A DNA stretch of 64,000 nt from Mesorhizobium sp. M8A.F.Ca.ET.218.01.1.1 (GCF_004791165.1 NZ_SRUZ01000011.1:62001-126000); one strand, 5' to 3'; positions 8,670 to 17,838 are shown, counted from the first letter of the stretch. Numbers and translations are program-made. Notes: generated by a model not told the origin, from the letters alone.

Positions 8670-9668
8670 ATGCGTCGACTGATCCGGATTGTCGGCTGGC
8701 TCGCGTTCACGCTGCTTGTGCTGATCATGGTGGTGCTCGTCGGCTTTCGCGGCGCGGCGGCCTGGCGCGAGACGCTGTCGCCACAGGAGGCTGCGCCGGC
8801 GGGAGCCCTGTTCGCGACGGTCGGCGGGCTGAAGATGCACTACCAGGTCTGGGGACCGCCGGACCGGCCGCCGCTGCTTTTGTTCCACGGTACGGCGTCG
8901 TGGGCCGAAACCTACCGCGATATCGCAGCACCGCTGGGTGAACAGGGCTTTCGCGTGATCGCCGTCGACATGCCGCCCTTCGGTTATTCGGAAAGACCGG
9001 CCGACCAGGATTATTCGCGCGCCGCTCACGCCAGGCGTGTCCTTGGCTTTGCCGACGCGCTCGGCCTTCGCCATTTCAGCGTCGGCGTCCACTCTTATGG
9101 TGGCGGAGGCGTGATCGAAGCCGCCTTCTCGGCCCCGGACCGCATCGATGCGCTGATCCTGCTCGACGTGGCGATTGGCCTTGGCCAGACCGAGGCACCC
9201 GCGCCACCGTTCGCATCTCTCCTGAAAAGGGATTGGCCACGCCAGCTCCTGACCGCCTCGACCTTCACCAATCCGCTCATGACCGGGATCGGTTTGCGCC
9301 GGTTCATCGAGAACGACGATCTGGTCACGGCAGAGCGCATCGCCATCTACACGCGCCCGCTGAACGTCACGGGCACCACCAATGCCGTTGGTCACTGGCT
9401 GTTCAGCGGCCTCTACAATGACGAGCGGAAATCGCTTGCCGCCAACAAGGCGAATTATCGCGCCTTCACACCGCCGGTCCTCGTCATCTGGGGACGAGAG
9501 GATTCGACCACGCCGCTGGCCCAGGGCGAAGAGATCGCCTCGCTGTTTCCACACGCCGAACTGGCCGTCCTCGATGGCGTCAACCACATCCCGCAGGTCG
9601 AGCGCCCGCACGACGTGGTGCGGCTGATCGCCAATTTCCTCAGACGGATCTTCCCGGGCAGCGGGTAG
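8670..9668 (+). CDS. membrane-anchored alpha/beta hydrolase
   Basis: A 332-residue serine hydrolase with one N-terminal membrane helix (about 9-30) and a periplasmic catalytic domain. The oxyanion loop LLFHGTASWAE is near 70, the nucleophile elbow VHSYGGGG near 142 carries the catalytic Ser, and the catalytic His is in GVNHIPQVERP near 312; an acidic residue in WGREDSTTP near 275 fits the third triad position. This arrangement is typical of esterase or haloperoxidase-like alpha/beta hydrolases. It is the last gene of the operon with the two membrane proteins. The substrate is unknown. Confidence 0.85.
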   Translation: MRRLIRIVGWLAFTLLVLIMVVLVGFRGAAAWRETLSPQEAAPAGALFATVGGLKMHYQVWGPPDRPPLLLFHGTASWAETYRDIAAPLGEQGFRVIAVDMPPFGYSERPADQDYSRAAHARRVLGFADALGLRHFSVGVHSYGGGGVIEAAFSAPDRIDALILLDVAIGLGQTEAPAPPFASLLKRDWPRQLLTASTFTNPLMTGIGLRRFIENDDLVTAERIAIYTRPLNVTGTTNAVGHWLFSGLYNDERKSLAANKANYRAFTPPVLVIWGREDSTTPLAQGEEIASLFPHAELAVLDGVNHIPQVERPHDVVRLIANFLRRIFPGSG

Positions 9669-9804
9669 GCACGCGCCGCCACGCACATTCGACGGTCGAA
9701 GCCAAAATCCCGCCTTGTTCGCGCGCAATGGAGAATTGCATGTCGCCTGGAACGCGGCACGCACCTGACTGGGCTGCCGGGGGGCATCTCGAAGGGACGA
9801 GACC

Positions 9805-10326
9805 GTGATCAAGACCGCCCTTGTCGCCATGACCATCGTCGGCTGCGACTGCGACGCCAAGCTGTGCGAATATATCGGCGAGACGCCGGCCAAGTGGTCG
9901 ACCATCGCCGATTGCGAAGCCGCGATGAAGAGCCAGATCCTGCACGAGCGCAATTTCAATTATCCGCTGGTGTCCGGCATCTGCCGCACCAAGGGGTCGG
10001 CGTCCTCATCGCACCTGGCCGCGATCGCGTCAGGCCCGGAACTGAAGCCCGCCAGCCGAACCGTCAGAACGGAGAGCCCGCTGCCGCCGGAGCTCAGCCA
10101 TCGGCCGAGCGTGCCCGTCGGATCGCCGACGACGGCCCTGGACGCGGCCGCTGCCCGGCCCGTCGCTTATGAACAGGTAGTCGATGGCGGAACCGGCGTG
10201 CTCTATCGCACGAAGAACGGCTACGCCGTGGTCAAGACCGATCTCGGCCGCGCCGCCTCGGCAACCGCCGACGCGGCAAAGCGCTCGGTGAACTGGCTGG
10301 CCGGCCTGGTGCCGAGCAAGCTCTAG
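9805..10326 (+). CDS. hypothetical exported protein with an N-terminal Cys-rich segment
   Basis: The 173-residue product starts at GTG 9805, with GAAGGGA about 10 bases upstream. The first 12 residues are mildly hydrophobic (IKTALVAMTIVG) and are followed by CDCDAKLCEYIGE, with another Cys pair in IADCEAAMKS and GICRTKG. The rest is Pro/Ser/Ala-rich, and near the end it has VLYRTKNGYAVVKTDLG. The N-terminal cysteines suggest a disulfide-stabilised periplasmic domain. No family is recognised. It ends only 8 bases from the convergent gene at 10334. Confidence 0.55.
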   Translation: MIKTALVAMTIVGCDCDAKLCEYIGETPAKWSTIADCEAAMKSQILHERNFNYPLVSGICRTKGSASSSHLAAIASGPELKPASRTVRTESPLPPELSHRPSVPVGSPTTALDAAAARPVAYEQVVDGGTGVLYRTKNGYAVVKTDLGRAASATADAAKRSVNWLAGLVPSKL

Positions 10327-10333
10327 GCACAGC

Positions 10334-10957
10334 CTACATCTTCAGCTTCAGGCTCTGCCAGAACTTGTCGATCAGCGGCTTCTCGGTCGCCGCATCCTCG
10401 CCGGCGACGCGCGTGATGAACAAAAGCCCCTGGTCGGCGCGACCGTAGCCGACGATTTCGAAATAAGCGGTGTCGGTGCGGGTCTTCACCTCGGCGGTGA
10501 TGCCGGTCAATTCCTTGCCGTCGGCAAGCTTGCGCGTCGTCGGCTGCTGCGTCAGCGCGGCACCTGCCTGCACCGATTCCTTGGTCATCTCCTGCAGCAT
10601 CAGCTGGTTGAGCGACACCGGGTTCATCTCGCCGTATTCCTGCACCACGACGATCGTGCCCAGCGCCGAGGCCATCAGATATTGCGTGATGTTCTCGCCG
10701 AGATCGCTCTTGGTCACCGAAATGCCGCTCGGATGGTTGAAGGAGAAACTGCCGCCGGAAAAGGTGGCGAAATCGTTCTTGTCGAGCTTCACTTCGACCT
10801 GTCTGCCGTCCGGCAGCGTCACATGGGTGCTCTCGCCGGCGTCGATATCAACCGCCTTGCCGTCGATCGTCACCTTGAAGGCCTTGAGGTCCTCGGCTCC
10901 GGCGGATCCAGCGCACAGCGCGATAAGAGTGAGGGCTGCCGCCGATACCATGCGCAT
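10334..10957 (-). CDS. periplasmic protein of unknown function
   Basis: The 207-residue product has a clear Sec signal peptide (MRMVSAAALTLIALCAGSAG, cleavage after AGA near residue 21). The mature part looks beta-rich: FKVTIDGKAVDID, VTLPDGRQVEVKLDKND and repeated short strands, ending in PLIDKFWQSLKLKM. The start ATG at 10957 has AGGAGAA upstream. I recognise no named family; proteins of this kind are common in Mesorhizobium. Its neighbours do not suggest a role. Confidence 0.65.
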   Translation of the reverse strand: MRMVSAAALTLIALCAGSAGAEDLKAFKVTIDGKAVDIDAGESTHVTLPDGRQVEVKLDKNDFATFSGGSFSFNHPSGISVTKSDLGENITQYLMASALGTIVVVQEYGEMNPVSLNQLMLQEMTKESVQAGAALTQQPTTRKLADGKELTGITAEVKTRTDTAYFEIVGYGRADQGLLFITRVAGEDAATEKPLIDKFWQSLKLKM

Positions 10958-10981
10958 TGACTGTTCTCCTGCTCTATTCCT

Positions 10982-11030
10982 GAGCAGTTCCGGACGGAAA
11001 ACCGCTTCACACTTTTCCTGGAACTGCTTC
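10982..11030. repeat. short rhizobial palindromic intergenic element
   Basis: AGCAGTTCC and GGAACTGCT form a perfect 9-bp inverted repeat around a 28-base centre that reads GGAC GGAAAACCGCTTCACAC. Elements with the same layout (CGGTTTTC-like centre and palindromic ends) occur at 42881, 44395 and 55347 in this window. Confidence 0.65.
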
Positions 11031-12653
11031 TTATACCACCCCGCTCAGCGCCTTGATGGCACGGTAGAAGGTCGAGGAAAACAGTTCCGTCGGGTCATGG
11101 CGCCGCTTTGCCGCCAGGAAGGCCGGCAGTTCGGGATAGGACGCCAGCAGCTCCTTGCCCGTATAGTGCAGCTGGTAGGGCAGGAAGAACCGACCGCCAT
11201 GCTTGATCGTCACGTCGATCAGCGCCCGCGTCAGCGCCCGCATCCTGGCATTGCCATCGGCATCGGCCGGCTGGTTGATATAGAGCACCAGCGAATAGGC
11301 CGGCTCCGGCGCGTAGGTCAGCGCCACATCCTCCTTGTGGACGACGCGCACCGAGGCGTTGAGGACAGGCAGATCCTGGTTGCGCAGGATTTCGCGCGCT
11401 TCCGCGATGAACTCGACATAGGCGGCGCGAGGAATAAAATATTCGTGCAGTATGTCGGTCTCGTTCATGAGGTCGTTGAACAGATACGGCACCGAATCGT
11501 GCATCGGGTTGTTGCGGGTGACGAGACAGGCCTCGCCCTGGGCAAGCGCCGAGCTGCGCGGCACCGTGCAGCTCTCGAATTTCGGCTCCAGCGTCTTTTC
11601 GGTGAACCATTTCAGTTCCTGGAACGCGCTGCCCCACTTGGCCATGTTCATGATCACCCGCTTCAGGCCGACGCCATCGGGTTCACCGAGCGCCGGCTGG
11701 TCCGCCGGCGGCTGCTCCGCCACCTTGTCGTAGCGGTAGACGATCATGTCCTCGAGGAAATTGCCCGGCGCCGTCGACAGATGGCCGTAGAACAGGCCGA
11801 TGTTCTTGTTCGGCTCCAGCACCTCGGCGAAGAATTTCGGAAAGTCGTCGGATTTGATGATCTCGCGCGAGGTGCGGTAGACGGCATTGTCGACGATATC
11901 GAGCGTCGCCTCCAGCACCACGCCGAACAGGCCGTAGCCGCCGACAACATGGCGGAACAGCTCGCTGTTGTCGGCTGGCGAGCAGGTGGTCACCGACCCG
12001 TCGGCCAGCATCATCCGCATCGAGCGGATCGAGCCGGCCACCGAGCCCGCCTGATGGTCCATGCCGTGCGCGTTCACCGACAGCGAACCGCCGACCGAAA
12101 AAATATCGGTCGACTGCATCGCCTTCACCGCGAAGCGCGGATGCAGCATGGTCTGGATGTCGTGCCAGCGCGCGCCCGGCTGCAAGGTCATTGTCCTGGC
12201 CGCGGCGTCCACCGTGAACTTGTTGAACGGTCTGAGGTCGAGAACCAGCGCATTGTCGTCGAAGGCATGCCCGCCCATCGAATGGCGGATGGCCGCCAGC
12301 GACACTTTCAGCCCGTTGGCGCGCGCGAAGGCCAGCGCCTTGGCGATATGCTCTTCCTCGCTGACCTCGACCACGCCATAGACCGGCGTCCTCGACAGGC
12401 CGCTGGCATCGTTTATGTCGCCGCCTTTTGCCAGCCAGGGCAGCGACGGATCGAAGGCCGGCGCGTTGTCGATCGGCTTCAGCGGCAGCGCGATGCCGTC
12501 GATATCGGCGATGCGTCCGGTGTTCTTCGGCCCTGACGGGCCTCGCGCCAGCCGCGCCACGGTGGTGCCGCCCCACAGGACGGCGCCGCCAAGGACAGCC
12601 GCGCCCAGAAGCAGCCGCCGCGACAGGCGAAATCCCTTTTGTTCCTCGGCCAT
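11031..12653 (-). CDS. Tat-exported FAD-linked oxidase (PCMH-type FAD-binding, aldonolactone-oxidase-like)
   Basis: The 540-residue flavoprotein begins with a twin-arginine signal (LSRRLLLGAAVLGGA at about 10-24), so it should be folded in the cytoplasm and exported. The PCMH-type FAD-binding domain follows: SLAAIRHSMGGHAF near 116, LQPGARWHDIQ near 147, GGSLSVNAHGMDH near 177 and GYGLFGVVLEATL near 232. The C-terminal substrate domain matches the D-arabinono-lactone / sugar-lactone oxidase type more loosely. I start at the ATG at 12653, which has GGGGGAT upstream; the frame is open 14 codons further. The substrate and electron acceptor are not known. It is monocistronic. Confidence 0.82.
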   Translation of the reverse strand: MAEEQKGFRLSRRLLLGAAVLGGAVLWGGTTVARLARGPSGPKNTGRIADIDGIALPLKPIDNAPAFDPSLPWLAKGGDINDASGLSRTPVYGVVEVSEEEHIAKALAFARANGLKVSLAAIRHSMGGHAFDDNALVLDLRPFNKFTVDAAARTMTLQPGARWHDIQTMLHPRFAVKAMQSTDIFSVGGSLSVNAHGMDHQAGSVAGSIRSMRMMLADGSVTTCSPADNSELFRHVVGGYGLFGVVLEATLDIVDNAVYRTSREIIKSDDFPKFFAEVLEPNKNIGLFYGHLSTAPGNFLEDMIVYRYDKVAEQPPADQPALGEPDGVGLKRVIMNMAKWGSAFQELKWFTEKTLEPKFESCTVPRSSALAQGEACLVTRNNPMHDSVPYLFNDLMNETDILHEYFIPRAAYVEFIAEAREILRNQDLPVLNASVRVVHKEDVALTYAPEPAYSLVLYINQPADADGNARMRALTRALIDVTIKHGGRFFLPYQLHYTGKELLASYPELPAFLAAKRRHDPTELFSSTFYRAIKALSGVV

Positions 12654-12833
12654 GCAGATCCCCCGCAGCCAAGGAATAGCGCGGCCTCTGGGCAAAAACC
12701 ATAGCAGCGCTGCCGGAACGGCGTTTCGCCACCGTCGACGCCCGGCGGTGCGTGTCCAAGGTCATGAAAATGGCCGATCCCCGAAGGAACCGGCCAGATT
12801 GGAGCAGGGTCTCAAAAGTCCGATCAGGAGTCT

Positions 12834-13076
12834 CTATGAAGCCTTCTTGATCGACGTCACCATGCCGGTCTTGTCGTCGACGGTCACCGCCACCTTGGCG
12901 CCGACCTTCAATTTCCCGACCGACGCATCGGGCGACAGCTGGTAGATCTTGCCGTCGTCGAGGGTGACCGACTTGGTTGTCGGATCGACCGCCTGGATAG
13001 TGCCCTGAACGGTCGCGGCATAGGCCGTGCCGAGAAAGGCGAGCAGAGCGGCGGTGGTTGCGAGGGTCTTCTTCAT
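12834..13076 (-). CDS. small DUF1344-like periplasmic protein
   Basis: An 80-residue secreted protein with a signal peptide (MKKTLATTAALLAFLGTAYA, cleavage near 20) followed by a compact beta-rich domain with VQGTIQAVDPTTKSVTL and VGKLKVGAKVAVTVDD. This matches the DUF1344 family of short rhizobial periplasmic proteins. The ATG at 13076 has GGAG 9 bases upstream. Its function is unknown. Confidence 0.8.
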   Translation of the reverse strand: MKKTLATTAALLAFLGTAYAATVQGTIQAVDPTTKSVTLDDGKIYQLSPDASVGKLKVGAKVAVTVDDKTGMVTSIKKAS

Positions 13077-13514
13077 GGATAGCACTCCGTGCTGTTTCGG
13101 TTTTCCGGCACCGCTTGGGAGAGGCAGCACCGAACGGCCCGAGACTGGAGCGGAAAGCGCGCCATCGGCAAATCACGTTGAATGAATTTTCGCAAAGGAA
13201 ATCATTGGCTTAATTCCGACACAATAGCCTCCAAGCCCTTCGATGCCGACAGCTTTCCCGCCCAGAGGGAAGCCTCTTCTCCGCACGAAAAGAGTCGTTT
13301 GACGGATTGTGGCTCGCGCCGCCGGCGATCACGCGGCCGCCGCAATCCCTTCCCGGCCGCATCACGAAACAGGACTTCGATTTGTCATCGGTACACATTT
13401 TATGTCGCGGGGCCGGCTCGATCCTCCCATTCGGCGGAGAGCAATTTCGCGCTCAGGTTGCAAACTCGAAGCGAATGCGGGATGGTGTCGCGCTTGTGAT
13501 AAGGGGGGACTTCC
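13077..13514. other. 438-bp gene-free region
   Basis: No supported gene or clear element. It separates the divergent genes at 12834 and 13515 and should hold both promoters. The last bases contain GGGGGGAC, the ribosome site of the gene at 13515. Confidence 0.5.
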
Positions 13515-14006
13515 ATGAAAATCGCCGTCCGGACCACGCTATCCCTGATGCTGGCGATTTTGCCGGGCCTGGCTGGCGCGCAAGGCGCCGATCCGGGTGA
13601 CAGCACGATCATCTTTGCTCCTGATGATCCCGACATGGCGTCGGCGACCGCGCGAGCCCTCGCCGGCCTGGATGAATTCCTGGCCTTGTCCGAAACACCT
13701 CCGTCCGGCACCGACAGGTTCAAACTGAAGGTCAAAGTGCGTGACGGCAATGTCACCGAACACTTCTGGGTCATGCCGTTTCGCCGCACGGAGACCGGAT
13801 TTGTCGGCATATTGGCGAACGAACCGGAAGAAGTGCATAACGTCGTGCTCGGTCAGAATATAGAATTCACGCGCGACGACATTTCCGACTGGGGATACAC
13901 CAGGGACGGCCATCAGGTCGGCAGCTTCACCGTCTGTGTGATGTTCAAGAGAATGTCCAAGGAAGAGGCGGACTATATGCGCGGCAAATACGGCTTCGAC
14001 TGCTGA
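13515..14006 (+). CDS. exported DUF2314-like protein
   Basis: The 163-residue product has a Sec signal peptide (MKIAVRTTLSLMLAILPGLAGA, cleavage near 22). The mature part contains FKLKVKVRDGNVTEHFWV and a distal VVLGQNIEFTRDDISDWGYTRDG followed by VGSFTVCVMFKRM, the layout of DUF2314 domains (a glycine/tryptophan-rich core after a charged strand). Such proteins are often annotated only by domain. The start has GGGGGGAC 6 bases upstream. It ends 15 bases before a convergent gene. Confidence 0.75.
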   Translation: MKIAVRTTLSLMLAILPGLAGAQGADPGDSTIIFAPDDPDMASATARALAGLDEFLALSETPPSGTDRFKLKVKVRDGNVTEHFWVMPFRRTETGFVGILANEPEEVHNVVLGQNIEFTRDDISDWGYTRDGHQVGSFTVCVMFKRMSKEEADYMRGKYGFDC

Positions 14007-14020
14007 GCTGCTTCGGCCGA

Positions 14021-14989
14021 TCAGATCGCCCCGTCCCTCACACCGATCTTCCTCACCAAGGCCGCCGTCGCCAGCATGGCGCCCATGTCGGAGATCATCG
14101 GCGCGACATGGGTCTGGTAATCCAGCGGCACCGAAATGGTGGGCAGTTCGAAGAAGTTCTTCGCTTGCGGCAACAACAGAAAACCGTCGCCGCCATTGAG
14201 CGCGACACGCGCCGGCTCGTCCGGCCAGGTTTCGCCGAGCCATTTCAGCGCCTGCGCCAGCCGCCCGGTCACCAGCGGCCGCGCCGCCTCGACATTGTCG
14301 GTGCGGAATTCATAGGCGGCGTCGAGAAAAGGCTCGCCCGACGACAGGTCCTGCAGCTTGGACCCAAACACCCCACGGAAAAAGCCGACGACCGCATTGG
14401 TTCGCCGCGTCGCCACCAGGATTCCCGGGAACGGCTCGACGGCCTCGAAGGCGACGATGACACCCTTGAATGCAGTCGACGAACCCTTGCCGTTCCCTTC
14501 CCGCAATTCCGTCTCGTAAAGCTCGAACGGAAACTCTTCGTAGCGTCCGGAAACGACATCGTCGAAGGACTGCCGGTTGAAAGGCCCGACCGTCTCGCGC
14601 GGCAGCCGGTCGAAGGAGTTCGGCCTTCCGCCGTGCTGGTAGTGCACATCGCGGATAAAACCGAAAATGATGGGCAGCAGCGTGTCGCGGAACGATTGCT
14701 GCAGCCGCGTCGCCGGTTTCATGGCCTGGAAATAGAGCAGGACCGAAGCGGCGAAGCCTATGACATAGAGAAACACATGCGGCGTCGAGAACCATTGCTC
14801 GTGGGGATCGGCGACCTTGTTGAACAGCCAGGCAATGAGCGCGACGAAAACGACCACCAGGCCAACGAACAATGGGACGCGCCACTTGACCCTGCGGGCG
14901 ACCGAGGCCCTTGTCGCTTCGTATGTCCCGATGTCCTTCTTGATGGCCGCGATAGCTGCCGCGCCCGGCATGAAATCCGCTGTTTCCAT
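14021..14989 (-). CDS. DUF3137 membrane protein
   Basis: The 322-residue protein has two adjacent membrane helices (about 36-55 and 71-88) and a large soluble C-terminal domain. The segment FDRLPRETVGPFNR ... GSSTAFKGVIVAF and FPGILVATRRTN resembles DUF3137 proteins, which are membrane-bound with a cytoplasmic galanin-like or GRAM-like domain. I choose the ATG at 14989 because GGGGG lies 6 bases upstream; an ATG two codons earlier is also possible. Function unknown. Convergent with the DUF2314 gene. Confidence 0.75.
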   Translation of the reverse strand: METADFMPGAAAIAAIKKDIGTYEATRASVARRVKWRVPLFVGLVVVFVALIAWLFNKVADPHEQWFSTPHVFLYVIGFAASVLLYFQAMKPATRLQQSFRDTLLPIIFGFIRDVHYQHGGRPNSFDRLPRETVGPFNRQSFDDVVSGRYEEFPFELYETELREGNGKGSSTAFKGVIVAFEAVEPFPGILVATRRTNAVVGFFRGVFGSKLQDLSSGEPFLDAAYEFRTDNVEAARPLVTGRLAQALKWLGETWPDEPARVALNGGDGFLLLPQAKNFFELPTISVPLDYQTHVAPMISDMGAMLATAALVRKIGVRDGAI

Positions 14990-15080
14990 CGCCATCCCCC
15001 GCTGCCGAAGCCCGCTTTGCGCCATTATGATAGCTGCTTTTGCAGGAACGACGCCAGCCGGATAGAGCGATCTTCCCTTC

Positions 15081-16196
15081 TCACCTTGTGGGAGAAGAGA
15101 AGATCGCCCTCAGCCGACCCTCGACCTTTTGCCGCATTCCACCTTCCAATCCGTCCACCGACACCAGCCGCTCATGGTCGCCCACGCGTAGCCGCATGAA
15201 TGGAAGCAGCCGATAGGCGGCGACCCTGCCGCGCGTCTGCGCTTCAGCACTGACGTCGACGATGAAAATCCCGCCGATACGCCCTGGCCATGGCTGGCGG
15301 GCAAAAGCGGTGCCGAGGAAGTCGCCGAGCCCATAGGCGACGATCGCCTCGCCGATCCGCTGCACCGGCTGCACGACATGGGCATGATGGCCGGCGATCA
15401 GCCCGACGCCGTGCCCGGCCAGCCGCCGCGCCAGCGCCCGCGTTCCGGCACGCGGAAAATGCCGGAATTCCCAGTCCCAGTGCGGCACCGCACAGAGGAG
15501 ATCGATCCCCGCGCTCGCCTCGCGCGGCCAGCGCGCCGGATCGCCTTCCATCAAGACGCGGCCGGCAAACAGGCTTTCGTCGGCGTTGCGCCAGAGCGTG
15601 AAAGCGGCGAAGCCGAGAGCGATCGGCCCGACCGCGAAGCGTTCGACCGGGCCAGTGGCGGCCAGGCCGATGGTGCGGATATCGAGCCGCTTCAACGTGG
15701 CCAACGTCGCGTCGAAACCGGCGACACCCTGGTCGAACACATGATTGTTGGCCAGCGACAGCACGAGTTTTTCGCGCTCGATCCCGACCGCCGCCAATGC
15801 CTCCACCAGAAAGCGTTCGCTCATCGCATGATGCGTGCCGAGCTTGGTCCCCAGCACGGCACTTGGCTTGTCCACGATCGGGCTTTCGCAATTGCCGATC
15901 ACCAGGTCGGCAGTGCCGAGCAGCTCCTTGATCGCCGGATCGCACGCCGGCGCGCTGCGGTTGGCCACGGCCGAGATGTCGCCGACGAAGGCAAGCCGCA
16001 CCATCTGCTTCGGCGGCGGATCCATCGGCATCCCCGCCGCCGGGGCAAACCCGTTGGCGTCGCCGCCAAGCGACGGCTTCAGGAACCGCGGCAGCCAGGA
16101 CAGTTTGTAGGAAAGCGGATAGTTCGACACGCGATGCCCAATTTGCTTGCCCTGTGTAGACCGTCCGTCCGGCGTGTTGAAGCCATCCGGCGACAA
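15081..16196 (-). CDS. CapA-family metallophosphatase-like protein (poly-gamma-glutamate capsule type)
   Basis: The catalytic domain of the CapA/PGA_cap family is clear: LAFVGDIS near 68, VIGNCESPIV near 98, VLSLANNHVFDQG near 144, HHAHVVQPVQ near 268 and YGLGDFLG near 288. These carry the metal-binding Asp/Asn/His residues of the calcineurin-like fold. Family members are linked to polyglutamate synthesis or anchoring. No anchoring helix is visible, and no capB/capC neighbour exists, so a capsule role is doubtful here. The start is uncertain: TTG at 16196 gives 371 residues but lacks a ribosome site; ATG codons at 16031 and 16025 would trim about 55 residues. Confidence 0.8.
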   Translation of the reverse strand: MSPDGFNTPDGRSTQGKQIGHRVSNYPLSYKLSWLPRFLKPSLGGDANGFAPAAGMPMDPPPKQMVRLAFVGDISAVANRSAPACDPAIKELLGTADLVIGNCESPIVDKPSAVLGTKLGTHHAMSERFLVEALAAVGIEREKLVLSLANNHVFDQGVAGFDATLATLKRLDIRTIGLAATGPVERFAVGPIALGFAAFTLWRNADESLFAGRVLMEGDPARWPREASAGIDLLCAVPHWDWEFRHFPRAGTRALARRLAGHGVGLIAGHHAHVVQPVQRIGEAIVAYGLGDFLGTAFARQPWPGRIGGIFIVDVSAEAQTRGRVAAYRLLPFMRLRVGDHERLVSVDGLEGGMRQKVEGRLRAIFSSPTR

Positions 16197-16273
16197 TCAT
16201 GCGGCGTGACCGGCAGGCGGCGGACGGCAAATTCGTGTATGATCGCCGGCGCGAAACGCGCCTGGAGGGGAAC

Positions 16274-17530
16274 ATGAAACGAGTTGCGAGCCTGCTGGCC
16301 TCAGCCTTTATTCTGCTTGTACCGTTGTCTTCGGCTAGCGCCGCCATGCCCGAAGCGGCAACCGCATTGTTCGAAGCAAAGACCGTGGCCGCGCGCGACG
16401 GCGCCCTGTCGACACTGGAAGCGGCTGCGCCGAAAGATCCGGCTTCGGCCTATGCCGCCGGCGCCGGCGAGTTCTTCACCGCACTGGAATTGCTGGCGAG
16501 CGGCCTGCACCGCCATGGCTTCGAGAGCCCGCAATCCTTCATGCTGCCGCTGATGCAGCTGCCGGTGCCGACAAACCCCAACCCCGAGCCGCTGACCTAC
16601 GAAGAGTTCCGCTCCATCCTGGTCGCCTTCCGCGACCGGCTGGCAAAGTCCGCCGCGACGCTGGGTTCGGTGCCGGCCGACGCCGATATCGGCATGGTCA
16701 TCGACCTCACCCATGTCGGCATCGACCTCAATGAGGACGGCACGATCGCACCGGATGAAAGCATGGCGGCGATCATGGCGGCGCTGTCGCACGGCGGCAT
16801 GGCGCCAGACGGCGCCGCGCCTGCGCTCACCTTCCGCTTCGACCGCGCCGACGGTTACTGGCTGCAGGGCTACGCCGAGTTCCTGATGGCGCAGGCCGAT
16901 TTCTGGCTGGCGCATGATTTCAGGGGCACGTTCGACGGCTCGTTCCACATGCTGTTCCCGCGCGCCAAGCTGCCATTGCAGGACATTCTGGTGCCGCCGC
17001 CCAGCGAGATGGGCGGCAACATGTTCTCCTCGGAATGGCGCATCGCCGATTTCATCTCGATGGTGCACATGATCAACTGGCCGGTGATCGAGCCGGAGCG
17101 CCGCAAGGCGGCGCGCCAGGAGCTGCTCGAAATGATCCGGCTGTCGCGCGAGGACTGGAAAGCGATCCGCGCCGAGACCGACAATGACCGCGAATGGCTG
17201 CCGGGCCCGCAGCAGAAGGGCGAAAACCAGCTCACCGGCCTCGAAGTCGGCGAGGAGCAGCTCCAGGCCTGGCTCGCCACCTTGACCATGGCCGAGGACT
17301 TGCTCGAAGGCCGGGCGCTGCTGCCGCATTTCCGCATCACCGGCAAGGGCATCAACATGAAGCGCTTCTTCGACGAGCCGAAGCCCTTCGACCTCGTACT
17401 GTCGATCACCGGCCCCGGCATCGCACCCTATCTGGAGACCGGCAAGATCCTGACCAGCGACGATTTCGACCTGATCCAGCGCGAATTCGGCGGCGGCGGG
17501 TTTCTGACGTTCGCGCTGTGGTTCAATTGA
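16274..17530 (+). CDS. periplasmic protein of unknown function with an EF-hand-like loop
   Basis: The 418-residue protein has a Sec signal peptide (about 1-24, ending SSASA) and no further membrane helix. The sequence is helical and rich in Leu and Ala. At residues 152-163 it has DLNEDGTIAPDE, a canonical 12-residue EF-hand calcium loop with D, N, D, G, I and E at positions 1, 3, 5, 6, 8 and 12. I recognise no named family. The ATG at 16274 has GGAGGGG 7 bases upstream; an in-frame start at 16199 lacks one. It faces away from the CapA-like gene and stands alone. Confidence 0.72.
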   Translation: MKRVASLLASAFILLVPLSSASAAMPEAATALFEAKTVAARDGALSTLEAAAPKDPASAYAAGAGEFFTALELLASGLHRHGFESPQSFMLPLMQLPVPTNPNPEPLTYEEFRSILVAFRDRLAKSAATLGSVPADADIGMVIDLTHVGIDLNEDGTIAPDESMAAIMAALSHGGMAPDGAAPALTFRFDRADGYWLQGYAEFLMAQADFWLAHDFRGTFDGSFHMLFPRAKLPLQDILVPPPSEMGGNMFSSEWRIADFISMVHMINWPVIEPERRKAARQELLEMIRLSREDWKAIRAETDNDREWLPGPQQKGENQLTGLEVGEEQLQAWLATLTMAEDLLEGRALLPHFRITGKGINMKRFFDEPKPFDLVLSITGPGIAPYLETGKILTSDDFDLIQREFGGGGFLTFALWFN

Positions 17531-17559
17531 GGACTAAGCGCCTCGAACCGCACTGACGA

Positions 17560-17838
17560 TCAGAAGAAACGGCGTTGGAGACGCAGGAGCCCGGCCACGA
17601 CCGCCGCTATCAGCGCGTTCGATATCACGCCGACCGCGCCGCTCATCCAGGCGATATCGCCGGATTGACCAAGAATTACGAAGGGATAGCCGATGGCGAT
17701 GATGACAATCGCCGCCACCAGTCCAAGCCAGCCCACGCTTGGCTGCTTGACCCTGAGGCTGAGGAAATAGGCGATAGCGATCAGCACGATCCTGAGCGGG
17801 TCCAGTATGTGGGCAATGACGATAGCGGTCAGAAGCAT
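17560..17838 (-). CDS. small integral membrane protein
   Basis: The 92-residue product is mostly hydrophobic, with helices at about 2-24, 37-55 and 66-85, ending in LLRLQRRFF. It belongs in the inner membrane. I do not recognise it. It converges on the periplasmic gene at 16274 with a 29-base gap and precedes the 17932-22462 operon on the same strand at a distance of 93 bases, so cotranscription is possible. Confidence 0.65.
   Translation of the reverse strand: MLLTAIVIAHILDPLRIVLIAIAYFLSLRVKQPSVGWLGLVAAIVIIAIGYPFVILGQSGDIAWMSGAVGVISNALIAAVVAGLLRLQRRFF

Noticed and set aside
7635..9959. 774-codon minus-strand open frame across the hydrolase operon
   Set aside because: It runs antisense to two genes with recognisable features; the product is rich in Arg/Gly/Asp without motifs.
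10470..12536. 688-codon open frame on the plus strand antisense to the FAD oxidase
   Set aside because: Its composition is that of a shadow frame of a GC-rich gene: many Arg, Gly, His and no recognisable domain, while the minus-strand frame has clear FAD motifs and a Tat signal.
13182..13499. 105-codon plus-strand ORF in the 13.1-13.5 kb gap
   Set aside because: Arg/Ser-rich noise composition, no ribosome site; overlaps the promoter region of the DUF2314 gene.
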